Of a stretch of DNA of 64,000 nucleotides, positions 1 through 8,057 are shown one piece after another. Every line of letters starts with the position of its first letter. Position 1 is the first letter of the stretch. The translations under genes and the position numbers were made by a program. Origin of the DNA: Bacillota bacterium (GTDB lineage Bacteria; Bacillota; Clostridia; Oscillospirales; Oscillospiraceae); contig JAQYLT010000039.1 of NCBI GenBank assembly GCA_028719885.1, positions 1 through 64,000 of the forward strand, in the 5' to 3' direction. The notes beneath the pieces were generated by a model, which saw only the letters and a program-made list of their open reading frames with translations, made no database searches and was not told the DNA's origin.

Positions 1-2
1 AC

Positions 3-2084
3 GGCCTGCGCGCCAGCCAGCTGTCCTTTGTACCCCTGGGCATGAACGCCGAGGTGCATCAGGTGACCCTGCGCAACGAATCCGGCGCGGCCAAGGATGT
101 CATTCTTACCTCGTTTGTGGAATTCTGCCTGTGGAACGCCCAGGATGACATGCTGAACTTCCAGCGCAACTTTTCCACCGGCGAGGTGGAGGTGGAGGGC
201 AGCGTCATCTACCACAAGACCGAGTACCGCGAGCGCCGCAATCACTATGCCTTCTACGCCGTCAACGCACCCGTGGACGGCTTTGACACCGACATGGAAA
301 CCTTCCTGGGGCTGTACAACGGCTTTGAAAACCCGCAGAGCGTCATGACCGGCAGCATGGGCAACTCCATCGCCTCCGGCTGGCAGCCCATGGCCGCCCA
401 TCAGCTGAAGGTGCACCTGGAAAAGGGCGAGGAACGGAAGTTCAACTTTGTGCTGGGCTATGTGGAGGTGCCTCAGGACGCAAAGTGGGCTGCCCCCGGC
501 ATCATCAACAAGGCTCCCGCCCGGGCGCTGCTCAGCCGCCTGACTGAGGACGGGCAGATCGACGCTGCCTTTGCCGCCCTGAAGGCCCACTGGGATCACC
601 TGCTCAGCGCCTATGTGCTGACCACCCCCGATGAAAAGCTGGGCCGCATGGTGAACATCTGGAACCCCTACCAGTGCATGGTTACCTTCAACATGAGCCG
701 CTCCGCCTCCATGTTCGAAAGCGGCGTGGGCCGGGGCATGGGCTTCCGCGATTCCAGCCAGGATCTGCTGGGCTTTGTCCATCAGATTCCCGAGCGCGCA
801 AGGGAACGCATCCTGGACATCGCCGCCACCCAGTTCCGCGACGGCGGCTGCTATCACCAGTACCAGCCCCTGACCAAGAAGGGCAACAACGATATCGGCG
901 GCGGCTTCAACGACGACCCCCTGTGGCTGATTGCCGGCACCGCTGCCTATATCAAGGAAACCGGCGACTTTGGCATTTTGGACGAGCCCACCCCCTACGA
1001 CTGCAACCCCGAGGATTGCGGCACCCTGCTGGAGCACCTGGAGGCCAGCTTCTACCATGTGGTGAACAACCGCGGCCCCCATGGCCTGCCGCTGATCGGC
1101 CGGGCCGACTGGAACGACTGCCTGAACCTGAACTGCTTCTCCGAAGAACCCGGCGAGAGCTTCCAGACCTCCGGTCCCTCCGAGGGCCCTGTGGCGGAAT
1201 CCGTGTTCATCGGCGGCATGTTCGTCCTCTATGGCCGGGAGTACGCCGAAATCTGCCAGGCCCGTGGCCTGGATGAGGAAGCCCAGGCAGTCCTGGCCGC
1301 CGTTTCCGACATGGAGCAGGCCATCGAGACCGCCGGCTGGGACGGCGAGTGGTTTGTCCGGGCCTACGACGCTTTCTCCAACCCCGTGGGCTCCAGCAAA
1401 TGCGAAGAGGGCAAGATTTACATCGAGCCCCAGGGCATGTGCGTCATGGCCGGCGTGGGCAAGGACGACGGCAAGGCGGTGAAGGCCCTGGATTCCGTGC
1501 GGAAGCACCTGCTGGGCAAGTACGGCGTGGAGCTGCTGGCCCCCTGCTACACCGTCTACCACAAGGAGCTGGGCGAAATCTCCTCCTATCCTCCCGGATA
1601 CAAGGAAAACGGCTCCATCTTCTGCCACAATAACCCCTGGATTTCCATTGCCGAGACCGTGGTGGGCCGGGGCGACAACGCCTTCGACATCTACCGCCGC
1701 ACCGCTCCCGTGTACCAGGAGGAGAACAGCGACATCCGTCGGGTGGAGCCCTATGTCTACGCCCAGACCGTAGCCGCCCGGGCTTCCTACGAGGAGGGCG
1801 CCGCCCGGAACAGCTGGCTCACCGGCACCGCCTCCTGGACCTTTGTAAACATCAGCCAGTACATCCTGGGCATCAAGCCCACCCTGGGTGGCCTGAGTGT
1901 GGCCCCCTGCCTGCCCAAGGAGCTGGATGAATACACCGTGGACCGCCGCTACCGCGGAGCCATGTATCACATCCATGTGAAGCAGACCGGTGTGGCCGCT
2001 ATGAGCGTGGATGGCGTGAAAGTGGAGGGATTCGTGATTCCCGACACCGGCAAGGCCGAATATCATGTGGAGGTTACTGTATAA
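3..2084 (+). CDS. GH94 cellobiose phosphorylase-like enzyme, 5'-truncated by window edge
   Basis: The reading frame is open to the left edge, so the N-terminus is missing; 693 residues remain of a family that is usually about 800. The visible part is the (alpha/alpha)6-barrel of family GH94, with the [10 protein letters not shown] motif (bases 1101-1130) that holds the general-acid Asp, plus conserved stretches such as [10 protein letters not shown] and [12 protein letters not shown]. Such enzymes split cellobiose with phosphate in the cytoplasm into glucose-1-phosphate and glucose, saving one ATP. The stop codon overlaps the ATG of the next gene by one base (TAATG), so translation is probably coupled to the GH1 beta-glucosidase. 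Cellodextrin or laminaribiose phosphorylase cannot be excluded from sequence alone. Confidence 0.9.
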   Translation, partial: GLRASQLSFVPLGMNAEVHQVTLRNESGAAKDVILTSFVEFCLWNAQDDMLNFQRNFSTGEVEVEGSVIYHKTEYRERRNHYAFYAVNAPVDGFDTDMETFLGLYNGFENPQSVMTGSMGNSIASGWQPMAAHQLKVHLEKGEERKFNFVLGYVEVPQDAKWAAPGIINKAPARALLSRLTEDGQIDAAFAALKAHWDHLLSAYVLTTPDEKLGRMVNIWNPYQCMVTFNMSRSASMFESGVGRGMGFRDSSQDLLGFVHQIPERARERILDIAATQFRDGGCYHQYQPLTKKGNNDIGGGFNDDPLWLIAGTAAYIKETGDFGILDEPTPYDCNPEDCGTLLEHLEASFYHVVNNRGPHGLPLIGRADWNDCLNLNCFSEEPGESFQTSGPSEGPVAESVFIGGMFVLYGREYAEICQARGLDEEAQAVLAAVSDMEQAIETAGWDGEWFVRAYDAFSNPVGSSKCEEGKIYIEPQGMCVMAGVGKDDGKAVKALDSVRKHLLGKYGVELLAPCYTVYHKELGEISSYPPGYKENGSIFCHNNPWISIAETVVGRGDNAFDIYRRTAPVYQEENSDIRRVEPYVYAQTVAARASYEEGAARNSWLTGTASWTFVNISQYILGIKPTLGGLSVAPCLPKELDEYTVDRRYRGAMYHIHVKQTGVAAMSVDGVKVEGFVIPDTGKAEYHVEVTV

Positions 2085-3418
2085 TGTTTCCCAAGGACTT
2101 TATCTGGGGCGTGGCCTGCGCCTCCTACCAGTGCGAGGGTGCTTGGGATGAAGATGGTAAGGGGCGGAATATCTGGGATGATTTCACCCATGTTCCCGGA
2201 AATATCCTCAACGGCGACACCGGCGACCGGGCCTGCGACAGCTACCACCGCTGGGCGGAGGATGTGCGGCTCATGAAGCAGTTCGGCATCCAGGCCTACC
2301 GGTTCTCTATCAGCTGGGCCCGGATTATCCCCGACGGCGACGGAGCCGTGAACGAAAAGGGACTGGAATTCTACGACAATCTGGTGAATGCGCTGATTGC
2401 CTCCGGCATCAAGCCCATGATCACCCTGTACCACTGGGACCTGCCCAGCGCCCTGCAGGACAAGGGCGGCTGGCTGAACCGGGACATCGTCTCCGCCTTT
2501 GGCCGCTATGCCCGGGTCATCGCCGAGCACTTCAAGGGCCGGGTGGATACCTACATGACCCTGAACGAGCCCCAGTGCGTCACCGGCCTGGGCTATCTGG
2601 AGGGCATTCACGCTCCCGGCTGGAAGCTGGGAGAGCGGGAGGCGCTGAAGTGCTACTTCAATCTGTGCCTGGCCCACAGCGAGGCCACCCGGCAGATTCG
2701 CCAGGTTTTGGGGCAGGACTGCCGGATCGGTGTTGCCTCCTGCGGTCGGCTCTGCTATCCGAGAGTGGATACCCCCGCCGGACGGGAGGCCGCCTACAAG
2801 GCCACCTTTAACCCTGCCGACTGGGTGTTCAGCATGAACATCTTCCTGGACCCCCTGTTCTTCCGCCGGTTTGCGGAGGGCTCCCCCAAGGTGGTGGAGG
2901 AATTCGCCGCCGGAATCAGCCAGGCGGACTGGGAGAGCATGGAGGCTCCGGATTTTGTGGGTATCAATGTCTACCAGGGCGACCCGGTGGAGGAGGACGG
3001 TTCCATGTCCCCCATTCCCGCCGGCTTCCCCCTGACGGCAACCAAGTGGAAGGTCACCCCGGAGGTGCTGCATTTTGGGCCCATGCAGATTTACCAGCGC
3101 TATGGCAAACCCGTGCTGATCACCGAGAACGGCCTGTCCTGCAACGACCGGGTGTATCTGGACGGCAAGGTCCACGATGCCGATCGGATTGATTTCCTCA
3201 CCCGTTACCTGCGCTCCCTGTCCCAGGCCTCCAAGGAGGGCGTGCCTCTCATGGGCTATCTGCAGTGGAGCTTCCTGGACAATTTCGAGTGGTCCAACGG
3301 CTACAATGAGCGCTTCGGCATCATCTATGTGGATTACGAAAGCTGCGACCGTATCCCCAAGGACTCCGCCCAGTGGTATGCCCAGGTGATTGCATCCAAC
3401 GGAGAAATCCTGAAATAA
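2084..3418 (+). CDS. GH1 beta-glucosidase
   Basis: This is a full-length family GH1 beta-glycosidase (444 residues, typical size). It starts with the family N-terminus FPKDFIWGVACASYQ. The acid/base Glu is E162 in TLNEP and the nucleophile is E348 in ITENG; the C-terminal WSFLDNFEW motif of the aglycone site is intact. There is no signal peptide, so it acts in the cytoplasm on imported beta-glucosides or, less likely, phospho-beta-glucosides. Its ATG overlaps the stop of the GH94 gene. The pair gives the cell both a phosphorolytic and a hydrolytic route for beta-glucan disaccharides. The exact substrate (glucose versus galactose or 6-phospho sugars) is not settled by the motifs. Confidence 0.95.
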   Translation: MFPKDFIWGVACASYQCEGAWDEDGKGRNIWDDFTHVPGNILNGDTGDRACDSYHRWAEDVRLMKQFGIQAYRFSISWARIIPDGDGAVNEKGLEFYDNLVNALIASGIKPMITLYHWDLPSALQDKGGWLNRDIVSAFGRYARVIAEHFKGRVDTYMTLNEPQCVTGLGYLEGIHAPGWKLGEREALKCYFNLCLAHSEATRQIRQVLGQDCRIGVASCGRLCYPRVDTPAGREAAYKATFNPADWVFSMNIFLDPLFFRRFAEGSPKVVEEFAAGISQADWESMEAPDFVGINVYQGDPVEEDGSMSPIPAGFPLTATKWKVTPEVLHFGPMQIYQRYGKPVLITENGLSCNDRVYLDGKVHDADRIDFLTRYLRSLSQASKEGVPLMGYLQWSFLDNFEWSNGYNERFGIIYVDYESCDRIPKDSAQWYAQVIASNGEILK

Positions 3419-3428
3419 CCCCATGAAT

Positions 3429-3461
3429 AATCCCCCTGGCCAACACGGTCAGGGGGATTTT
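3429..3461. terminator. Bidirectional rho-independent terminator
   Basis: An AATCCCCCTG arm pairs with CAGGGGGATT across a short loop, followed by TTTTG on the plus strand and TTATT on the minus strand. It lies between the converging GH1 gene and the zinc-ribbon membrane gene and can serve both. Confidence 0.8.
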
Positions 3462-3471
3462 GATCGCTTCT

Positions 3472-4161
3472 TTAGAGAAAGGTTTTCTTCCGGATGGCGT
3501 TTCCCAGGGGGCGGATGATGCCGGCCAGAATCCAGAACAGGCCGATGGTGCTTAAAATCGCCACCGGGTACAGGCTCCAGGTGAACATCCTGGTGCCGAA
3601 GGTGATGCTGATGAACAGCTCCAGCAGCATGGCGGAGCAGCCGAACACCACGCAGCCGCCCCCCAGCTGGAAAAAACGGCCCCTGCGGATGTATTTCACA
3701 ATGGCGGCAAAGCCCGTAATCAGCACGCCGTACAGGGCCGTCACCGGAAAGGCCAGGGACAAAAACCAGCCGCCCTGGACTTTCAGGTTGATGTACAGCA
3801 GCATCAGCCCCAACGCCGTAAAGTCAATGGCCAGAAACACCACCGCGTTGGGCCGGGCGAACCACAGCGGCAGCACCAGCAGCACATAGCCCGTCAGCAG
3901 TCCCGCCAGGGCAAAGCCGGACCAGCTGATGCCGCCGGAGAGCAGAATGTCCACAACCAGGCAGGCCCCCACAGCCACCAGGAAAAACACCGTCAGCAGA
4001 TACCGCCAGCCGCTGCGCTCCGCCTCCGGGGCATGCCATTCCCGGGGGTACAGGGGCGTCCCCGGGGTTCTTTTCAAATCGGGATGGTAGGCCCGCAGGC
4101 CGCACAGGGGGCATTTTTCCTCTCCCTGGCCCAGCTTCACGCCGCAGTTCATGCAGTACAT
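3472..4161 (-). CDS. Zinc-ribbon membrane protein (DUF6320-like)
   Basis: The protein is 229 residues. It begins with a small zinc ribbon (MYCMNCG then CPLCG), followed by a short linker and about six or seven hydrophobic segments, so it is an integral membrane protein with a cytoplasmic zinc finger. I start it at 4161 rather than at the ATG 18 bases upstream because AAAGGAG lies eight bases before this codon, and it is only four bases past the stop of the acyltransferase gene. It is therefore the second gene of a two-gene operon with the condensation-type acyltransferase. I know this pairing from Clostridia, where the membrane protein is annotated DUF6320, but no biochemical role is known to me. 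Confidence 0.75.
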   Translation of the reverse strand: MYCMNCGVKLGQGEEKCPLCGLRAYHPDLKRTPGTPLYPREWHAPEAERSGWRYLLTVFFLVAVGACLVVDILLSGGISWSGFALAGLLTGYVLLVLPLWFARPNAVVFLAIDFTALGLMLLYINLKVQGGWFLSLAFPVTALYGVLITGFAAIVKYIRRGRFFQLGGGCVVFGCSAMLLELFISITFGTRMFTWSLYPVAILSTIGLFWILAGIIRPLGNAIRKKTFL

Positions 4162-4165
4162 GGCC

Positions 4166-5425
4166 TCAGCTCCTTTCATTGCTGTCCACCGTTACCTCCA
4201 GACCCAGCTCCACCAGCCGGGTGAGGAAGTCCCGCTCCAGCCTGGGCTCCACCGTGGAGCGAATCAGGTTGATGCGGGTGACGCCGCCGTAGGACACCAC
4301 GCTGCAGTTGTTGGCATAGGTGGCCTGGGGGCCGATGGTAAAGTCCAGAAAGCGGACATACGCCGCCATTTCTCCTGGAAGTTTGGTTTTGCCCAGATTG
4401 GAAACGTTGATGCTGCCCTTGCACTCTCCCACCCGGCGGTAGACCATCCGCAGGGCAAAATTCTTGATGGGCAGGGGCAGGATTTTAATCAGGAAATTCT
4501 GGGACGGCTGCACATTGGCCGCCACCCGGGCTGCCATCTGCTGCGCGGTCACCTGGGTTTCCAACTGGCTCTGCACCGCCCGGGTCAGCTCCCTTAGGGT
4601 GTAGCTGCCCAGCCGGGGGTCCACTCCCACATTCACCGTCAGGGCGAAGTTCCGCAGGGTTTCGCCCCCCAGCACCTTTCGCAGGTTCACCGGCACCGTC
4701 ACCTTGGCCCACCTTCCTCCCTGGGGGAGCCGGGCCAGCTTCAAAATGGATTGGAGCATCACCGCGCACAGAAAGGCCGTGACGGTGCAGCCGTATTCAT
4801 GGGCCAGCTCCAAAAGCCTTGCCTCCGGCACCGAGGCGATGGTCAGGTGGAGGAAGCCGTCCTCCTCCCGCCTCCCTCCCAGATGCAGGGAGTTTTCCTC
4901 CTTCCGGCTGAGGGGGACCTGCCCCGCCGTCCTTGTGAAGCTGTCCTCCAGCTCCGCCGGGTGGGGCGTTTCCAATGGGTCCAGCACCCCCTCCACCGCC
5001 GGGATGGAAATTCCGTGGCGCAATGACAGATACTGGGCCGTCAGGGTTTTCAAAAATACCATGCCGCCGCTGCCGTCGGTGAGGGCGTGAAAGCACTCCA
5101 CCGCAATGCGGTTTTCGTAGTACAGCACCCGCAGGCAGCATTCCCGCAGCTCCTTGCCCGTCATGTGAATCAGGGGGCAGGCGCCATCCTGCCGCACCCT
5201 TGGGGCCCGCTTCAGCTTTTGCAGATAGTACCAGAACAGCCCCCGGTGGAGGCTGACATACATGGAGGGAAATCTGGGCAGCAGGGCGTCCACCGCCTGC
5301 TGCAAAAGCTCCGGCTCCACCGGCTCTTTCAGGGTGGCCGACACCCGGAAGGCATTGGTCCAGTCCCGCCGCCGTACCGCCGGGAAAATCAGCGCCGCGT
5401 TGTCCAGCCGCATCCAGTCTGCCAT
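4166..5425 (-). CDS. Condensation-type (alcohol acetyltransferase-like) acyltransferase
   Basis: This 419-residue protein has the two-lobed CoA-dependent acyltransferase fold seen in alcohol acetyltransferases and NRPS condensation domains. The catalytic HxxxDG motif is present as H113-ALT-D117-G118. A later VNVGVDPR and NVSNLGKT stretch fits the second lobe. There is no signal peptide or membrane segment. It most likely moves an acyl group from a CoA or carrier thioester to a hydroxyl or amine acceptor; the acceptor cannot be read from the sequence. Its start is supported by AGGGGGG just upstream, and a consensus minus-strand promoter lies 29-56 bases before the gene. The partner gene is the zinc-ribbon membrane protein four bases downstream. 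Confidence 0.75.
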   Translation of the reverse strand: MADWMRLDNAALIFPAVRRRDWTNAFRVSATLKEPVEPELLQQAVDALLPRFPSMYVSLHRGLFWYYLQKLKRAPRVRQDGACPLIHMTGKELRECCLRVLYYENRIAVECFHALTDGSGGMVFLKTLTAQYLSLRHGISIPAVEGVLDPLETPHPAELEDSFTRTAGQVPLSRKEENSLHLGGRREEDGFLHLTIASVPEARLLELAHEYGCTVTAFLCAVMLQSILKLARLPQGGRWAKVTVPVNLRKVLGGETLRNFALTVNVGVDPRLGSYTLRELTRAVQSQLETQVTAQQMAARVAANVQPSQNFLIKILPLPIKNFALRMVYRRVGECKGSINVSNLGKTKLPGEMAAYVRFLDFTIGPQATYANNCSVVSYGGVTRINLIRSTVEPRLERDFLTRLVELGLEVTVDSNERS

Positions 5426-5453
5426 GGTCAGTCCCCCCTTTCTGTCAGGGTCT

Positions 5454-5481
5454 ATTATAGGGGGAATCCGAAAAATGTCAA
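5454..5481 (-). promoter_or_regulatory. Promoter of the acyltransferase operon
   Basis: On the minus strand a perfect TTGACA (5481-5476) is separated by 16 bases from a perfect TATAAT (5459-5454), giving a short leader before the ATG at 5425. Confidence 0.8.
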
Positions 5482-5590
5482 CGCCGGATCACGGGGCTCT
5501 CGGGAGGTTGATTTTTCAACGGAAAAAAAGTCGATTGCCGTCGGTTCTTTGTGCATTACGGAGGAAATGAAAAAAGCCTTTCTGTTTGTG

Positions 5591-5619
5591 TTGACAATCG
5601 GCGAAAGATGAATTAGGAT
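5591..5619 (+). promoter_or_regulatory. Promoter of the xpt riboswitch transcript
   Basis: TTGACA (5591-5596), a 17-base spacer and TAGGAT (5614-5619) lie about 20 bases before the riboswitch aptamer, so the RNA would begin near 5626. Confidence 0.7.
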
Positions 5620-5638
5620 GACAGTATCTTAAAGAAAA

Positions 5639-5710
5639 TGCCGATATAGTTTCGGATGTATGGCCCGAAAGTTTCTACCGTGACGCCAGCCAAAGTCACG
5701 ACTATTGGTA
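5639..5710 (+). promoter_or_regulatory. Purine riboswitch aptamer, guanine class
   Basis: The three-way junction is readable. P1 is 5639-5646 with 5703-5710 (with G-U pairs). P2 is TTTCGG with CCGAAA, and P3 is GTGAC with GTCAC. The conserved core AGTTTCTACC and the GACTAT strand are present. The base equivalent to xpt position 74 is C, the guanine-type specificity base (adenine sensors have U). Loop GG and CC bases for the L2-L3 kissing contact are also present. It precedes xpt, the usual target of this class. Confidence 0.93.
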
Positions 5711-5737
5711 CCGGTTTCCCTGACCAAGGTCTGCTGG

Positions 5738-5788
5738 GACGAATCACGGTGGGCGCGTCTGTGCGCCTGCATCCGGTTCGTCTTTTTT
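5738..5788 (+). terminator. Riboswitch expression-platform terminator
   Basis: GACGAA (5738-5743) pairs with TTCGTC (5777-5782), with an inner GGCGC/GCGCC stem, followed by six T. This is the expected off-state terminator: guanine binding should favour it and stop transcription before xpt. Confidence 0.8.
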
Positions 5789-5813
5789 ATTTTTGATATT
5801 TGGAGGATTTGCC

Positions 5814-6386
5814 ATGGAGCTGATGGAACAGAAGATCCGCGCAGAGGGAAAGGTGCTGCCCGGCGGCATTTTAAAGGTCGGCAGCTTCCTGAACCAACAG
5901 ATCGACACGGAATTTCTGGAAAAGACCGGCCAGGAGATCGCAAGACTTTTTGAAGGCTGCGGTGTCACCAAGGTGCTCACCATCGAATCCTCCGGCATTG
6001 CCATCGCCGCCGCTGCGGGCATGGCCATGCATGTGCCCCTGGTGTTCGCCAAGAAGCACAAAACCAGCAATGTGGACGGCAGCACCTACTCTGCGGTGGT
6101 CCACTCCTATACCCACAACACCGACTACACCGTGGTGGTGAGCAGCGACTATCTGCTGCCCGAAGACCGGGTGCTGCTGGTGGATGATTTTCTCGCCAAC
6201 GGCAAGGCGCTGCTGGGGCTCATCGACCTGGTGAACCAGGCGGGAGCAACCCTCATCGGCGCGGCCTGCGCCATCGAAAAGGGCTTCCAGGGCGGCGGCG
6301 ACGCCCTGCGTGAAAAGGGCATCCGGGTGGAGTCCCTGGCCATTGTGGAGAGCATGTCCGATACCGGCATCACGTTCCGCCGTTAA
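5814..6386 (+). CDS. xpt: Xanthine phosphoribosyltransferase
   Basis: The 190-residue protein matches Xpt in length and sequence: MELMEQKIRAEG at the start, SFLNQQID, IESSGIA and the PRPP-binding loop VLLVDDFLANGKA at about residues 120-132. It converts xanthine (and guanine more weakly) plus PRPP to XMP in purine salvage. The ATG at 5814 is chosen because GGAGG lies seven bases upstream; an in-frame TTG at 5793 lacks a site. It is controlled by the guanine-class riboswitch directly upstream. No terminator is visible before the nucleoside-binding protein gene 54 bases downstream, so the riboswitch may also govern the transporter genes that follow. Confidence 0.95.
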   Translation: MELMEQKIRAEGKVLPGGILKVGSFLNQQIDTEFLEKTGQEIARLFEGCGVTKVLTIESSGIAIAAAAGMAMHVPLVFAKKHKTSNVDGSTYSAVVHSYTHNTDYTVVVSSDYLLPEDRVLLVDDFLANGKALLGLIDLVNQAGATLIGAACAIEKGFQGGGDALREKGIRVESLAIVESMSDTGITFRR

Positions 6387-6440
6387 AGCTGTCGCAAATA
6401 TCCTTTACATACATTATTTTCAAAAGGAGAGCAAACAAAC

Positions 6441-7625
6441 ATGAAAAAGATTCTTTCCCTGGTTCTCGCCATCGTCATGGTGATGGGTCTGTTCGCCGTC
6501 AGCGCCGCTGCTGAAACCAGCGACGTGAAGGTTGGCTTCATCTTCCTGCACGACGAGAACTCCACCTACGACCTGAACTTCATGAACGCCGCCAAAGAGG
6601 CCTGCGAGAAGCTGGGCGTGGAGTACGTCCTGAAGACCAACGTTCCCGAGGGCAACGAGTGCTACGAAGCCGCTGCCGACATGGCCGACGACGGCTGCGA
6701 CATCGTCTTTGCCGACTCCTTCGGTCATGAGGACTACATGATCGAGGCCGCCAAGGAATTCCCTGAGGTCCAGTTCTGTCACGCCACCGGCACCAAGGCC
6801 CACACCGAGGGCCTTGCCAACTACCACAACGCTTTCGCCTCCATCTACGAGGGCCGTTACCTGGCTGGTGTTGCCGCCGGTATGAAGCTGAACGAGATGA
6901 TCGAGGCCGGTGAGTTCACCGCCGAGGAAGCCAAGATGGGCTACGTGGGCGCTTACACCTACGCCGAAGTGGTCTCCGGCTATACCTCTTTCTACCTGGG
7001 CGCCAAGAGCGTCTGCCCCAGCGTCACCATGGACGTGACCTTCACCGGCTCCTGGTATGATGAGACCGCCGAGAAGGAAGCTGCCAACAAGCTGATCGAG
7101 GGCGGCTGCAAGCTGATCTCCCAGCACGCCGACTCCATGGGCGCTCCCACTGCCTGCGAGAACGCCGGTGTGCCCAACGTCTCCTACAACGGCTCCACCG
7201 TGGACGCCTGCCCCAACACTTTCATCGTGTCCAGCCGCATCAACTGGGCTCCCTACTTCGAGTACATCATTAACTGCGTTGCAAACGGTGAGGAAATCGC
7301 CGCCGACTGGACCGGCAACATCGCCACTGGCTCCGTGGAGCTGTCTGATGTGAACGAGCAGGCTGCCGCCGCCGGCACCGCAGAGAAGATCGCCGAAGTG
7401 AAGGCCGCCCTGGAGGATGGCTCCCTGAAGGTCTTCGACACCACCACCTTCACCTACAATGGCGCCGCTCTGGAGAGCTTCATGGCTGATGTGGACACCG
7501 ATCCCGCCTACGAGGGCGACACCGAAGTGGTTGTGGACGGCGCCGTGCTGGAGTCCGAGTTCCGTTCCGCTCCTTACTTCAACCTGACCATCGACGGCAT
7601 CAACCTGCTGGATACCGCTTTCTGA
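6441..7625 (+). CDS. BMP-family nucleoside-binding protein of ABC importer
   Basis: This 394-residue exported protein belongs to the BMP (basic membrane protein, PF02608) family, which binds purine nucleosides. Its features are a cleavable signal peptide (about residues 1-24, ending AVSAAAET), then VKVGFIFLHDENSTYD, FADSFGHEDYM and a repeated alpha/beta two-lobe fold. Unlike most Gram-positive family members there is no lipobox Cys at the cleavage site, so it is not anchored as a lipoprotein by its own sequence. The codons favour GCT, GGT and CGT more than the neighbours do, which suggests high expression. It heads an ABC operon (ATPase at 8058, two permeases) and follows xpt. A terminator and an inserted repeat lie between it and the ATPase gene. 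Confidence 0.88.
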   Translation: MKKILSLVLAIVMVMGLFAVSAAAETSDVKVGFIFLHDENSTYDLNFMNAAKEACEKLGVEYVLKTNVPEGNECYEAAADMADDGCDIVFADSFGHEDYMIEAAKEFPEVQFCHATGTKAHTEGLANYHNAFASIYEGRYLAGVAAGMKLNEMIEAGEFTAEEAKMGYVGAYTYAEVVSGYTSFYLGAKSVCPSVTMDVTFTGSWYDETAEKEAANKLIEGGCKLISQHADSMGAPTACENAGVPNVSYNGSTVDACPNTFIVSSRINWAPYFEYIINCVANGEEIAADWTGNIATGSVELSDVNEQAAAAGTAEKIAEVKAALEDGSLKVFDTTTFTYNGAALESFMADVDTDPAYEGDTEVVVDGAVLESEFRSAPYFNLTIDGINLLDTAF

Positions 7626-7649
7626 TTTCCCTTTAAATGAACCTGCCAA

Positions 7650-7686
7650 GGGCAGCGCAGCGTAAACTCCCTGCGCTGCCCTTTCT
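7650..7686 (+). terminator. Attenuating terminator after the binding-protein gene
   Basis: GGGCAGCGCAG (7650-7660) pairs perfectly with CTGCGCTGCCC (7671-7681), followed by TTTCT. Such a partial terminator commonly keeps binding-protein mRNA in excess over ATPase and permease mRNA. Confidence 0.8.
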
Positions 7687-7763
7687 GGCTGAAAATAGAA
7701 AATTGAAAGGGAAAACAGGCTTTTTCCTTTTCAAGTTTCCATTTTCCTCAACAATGTATGCTT

Positions 7764-8022
7764 ATCGGTTTGACTCAGCTTGTTGTCAAATTGGAATTTG
7801 CAGAGGTGATTCGTAGGGAACGGATTTAGACCTTCCGCCCGGTAACGTTTTTATGGGGTGCACGTTGAATGGAAAATGTTAAAAAACCGGGTCCGTCACC
7901 ATCCAACAAACCACGGATGTTCACCAACCTTTCGGAACGGATGAATCCGTTCCCTACGCACACGTTGAAACATTTTCAATTCAATGAACCCTGCAAATTC
8001 CAATTTGCTGAATCAAACCGAT
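7764..8022 (-). repeat. Hairpin-bordered intergenic repeat, copy A (best-preserved ends)
   Basis: The element has a perfect 17-bp terminal inverted repeat, CAAATTGGAATTTGCAG (7787-7803) against its complement at 7991-8007. Outside it is a second 15-bp arm, ATCGGTTTGAYTCAG (7764-7778 and 8008-8022). Inside each end lies a GTAGG-bordered hairpin; the left one (from 7812) is decayed and the right one (7933-7958, GGAACGGAT / ATCCGTTCC) is intact. The core is the reverse complement of the core in copy B, so I call it minus-oriented. It fills most of the gap between the binding-protein and ATPase genes. Confidence 0.85.
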
Positions 8023-8057
8023 GTGCAATTTGAAATATATGAAGGAGCGTGAAGCCC

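Noticed and set aside
2063..3424. Long open frame antisense to the GH1 gene (453 codons)
   Set aside because: It lacks any recognisable domain and arises from GC-rich third positions of a clearly conserved GH1 gene. The same applies to the long antisense frames at 9159-10859, 16417-18468, 29598-31781, 33118-35112, 40925-42709, 43767-45479 and 52342-54591.
5570..5611. 14-codon frame MKKAFLFVLTIGER before the riboswitch
   Set aside because: GGAGG is only two bases from the ATG, and the frame contains the -35 box of the xpt promoter, so translation is improbable.
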